From Erythrobacter sp. SD-21 (GTDB taxonomy: Bacteria > Pseudomonadota > Alphaproteobacteria > Sphingomonadales > Sphingomonadaceae), in the NCBI RefSeq assembly GCF_000181515.1, contig NZ_ABCG01000003.1:186001-250000 (forward strand): a stretch of 64,000 nt of DNA. Direction: 5' to 3'. The translations under genes and the position numbers were made by a program. Below, piece by piece: positions 63,465-64,000 of the stretch. Every line of letters begins with the position of its first letter. Position 1 is the first letter of the stretch. The notes under the pieces are model-generated. The model was given only the letters and a program-made list of their open reading frames with translations. It made no database searches and was not told the origin of the DNA.

Positions 63465-64000
63465 TCAGTAGACCTTTTGCCCAATCACATTGCCTGGTCG
63501 GCTGTATCGACAAACAAGCACCTCTTTCGAACCGCCGCGTGATATCGCGCACCCGACACGTCGGCTTTTGCGCCAGACAATTTGCGTGTAATGGCTCACG
63601 TCTCCGATATCGTCAGTCGTAGTCGTAAACGGGAACCGACCGGGTCGGAAGTATTTCTTTTCGGCGACCCACCGCTGGACCATATGCTCCGGGGTAAAGG
63701 CCTCAGCCGTACCGCGCCAGAGATTTTCGCCCTCAAGCGGAGAGCCGGGCACGTTTTCCGAGTGTTCAAAGCGGCCAGTCCTGGCGAGTTCTTCCGCATA
63801 AATTTGCGCGTTGGCTGCCAAGCTTTCGTCCCAATCCATGTGATCGAGACCAAGTTGTTCGCGCTCGGCATTATGTGCCGCCAAAACACGCGATTCCAGA
63901 CCACCGAGCCTGTCGTTCATGCCTGTAAGCATCACAAGCGAGAAGCCGGCAAGTGCCGCCTTTCCCAACCTCGAAAATGAAGGTGTCGCAAAGTTTCGCT
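63465..64000 (-). CDS. CAP/SCP domain protein, 5' end outside window
   Basis: The frame is open to the end of the window without stop, so the start is probably beyond 64000; a TTG at 63968 is not convincing. The SCP pattern is clear: AAHNAEREQLGLDHMDWDE, YAEELARTGRFEHSE, GENLW and HYTQIVWRKSRRVGCA. The N-terminus is hydrophobic (KAALAGFSLVMLTG) and resembles a signal peptide. Such proteins are secreted; the role is unknown. Confidence 0.88.
   Translation of the reverse strand, partial: RNFATPSFSRLGKAALAGFSLVMLTGMNDRLGGLESRVLAAHNAEREQLGLDHMDWDESLAANAQIYAEELARTGRFEHSENVPGSPLEGENLWRGTAEAFTPEHMVQRWVAEKKYFRPGRFPFTTTTDDIGDVSHYTQIVWRKSRRVGCAISRGGSKEVLVCRYSRPGNVIGQKVY

Overview
The window is about 64 kb of GC-rich chromosome from an alphaproteobacterium. 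It is most likely a member of the Sphingomonadales, close to Erythrobacter, Qipengyuania or Altererythrobacter. This rests on several gene sets seen together: PEPxxWA-CTERM surface proteins, the DUF3008/DUF2945 stress-type cluster, a SWIB single-domain protein, an SspB-type adaptor, and the his and tol-pal gene orders. No rRNA or long marker gene is present, so the genus is an inference.

Left part (1-9.4 kb): small housekeeping and hypothetical genes. They include an alpha/beta hydrolase whose catalytic histidine is replaced by proline, lipoproteins, an S41 protease, a PEBP protein, a SWIB protein, a tightly packed set of conserved DUF genes, an M19 dipeptidase, and a coupled DUF1810/DUF3008/DUF2945 set. 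dapD (lysine and cell wall) follows.

10.3-19.6 kb: a catabolic island for acyl-CoA compounds. One translationally coupled operon carries an acyl-CoA dehydrogenase, a zinc alcohol dehydrogenase and an APH-type kinase, a split version of the ACAD10/11 arrangement. Beside it are a GPH-type transporter, two short-chain dehydrogenases and a pair of adjacent acyl-CoA dehydrogenases that look like the two halves of one heteromeric enzyme. A TIR + TolB-like + TPR protein follows.

21-34 kb: core genes. gmk, sspB, the histidine operon hisB-hisH-hisA-(small membrane protein)-hisF-hisE-HIT, then ybgC-tolQ-tolR-tolA-tolB-pal ending at a clear terminator, a J-domain protein and a PilZ protein.

34-51 kb: an ATP-grasp enzyme and a Cys/Met PLP enzyme behind a leader that can fold into a compact pseudoknot covering its Shine-Dalgarno; an SLC13 transporter; infC, apparently starting at ATA; pdeM; hemF with an FNR-type box; cydA-cydB plus an unmarked 38-residue CydX-like gene; a GH16 lipoprotein with a LacI-type palindrome; an M1 peptidase; the RelA/SpoT homologue; a secreted cyclophilin-like protein; and tRNA-Ser(GGA).

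51-64 kb: accessory DNA beginning at the tRNA. A serine recombinase/DUF2924/DUF3489 cassette lies just after the tRNA. Then come a sulfotransferase, a protein made almost entirely of 45 in-register RTX nonapeptides, two PEPxxWA-CTERM proteins, a glycosyltransferase, two left-handed beta-helix acyltransferases, an orphan AAA ATPase, a probable XrtV sorting accessory protein and a CAP-domain protein cut by the window end. Together these suggest a surface glycan and protein-sorting locus. Its exosortase is not in the window.
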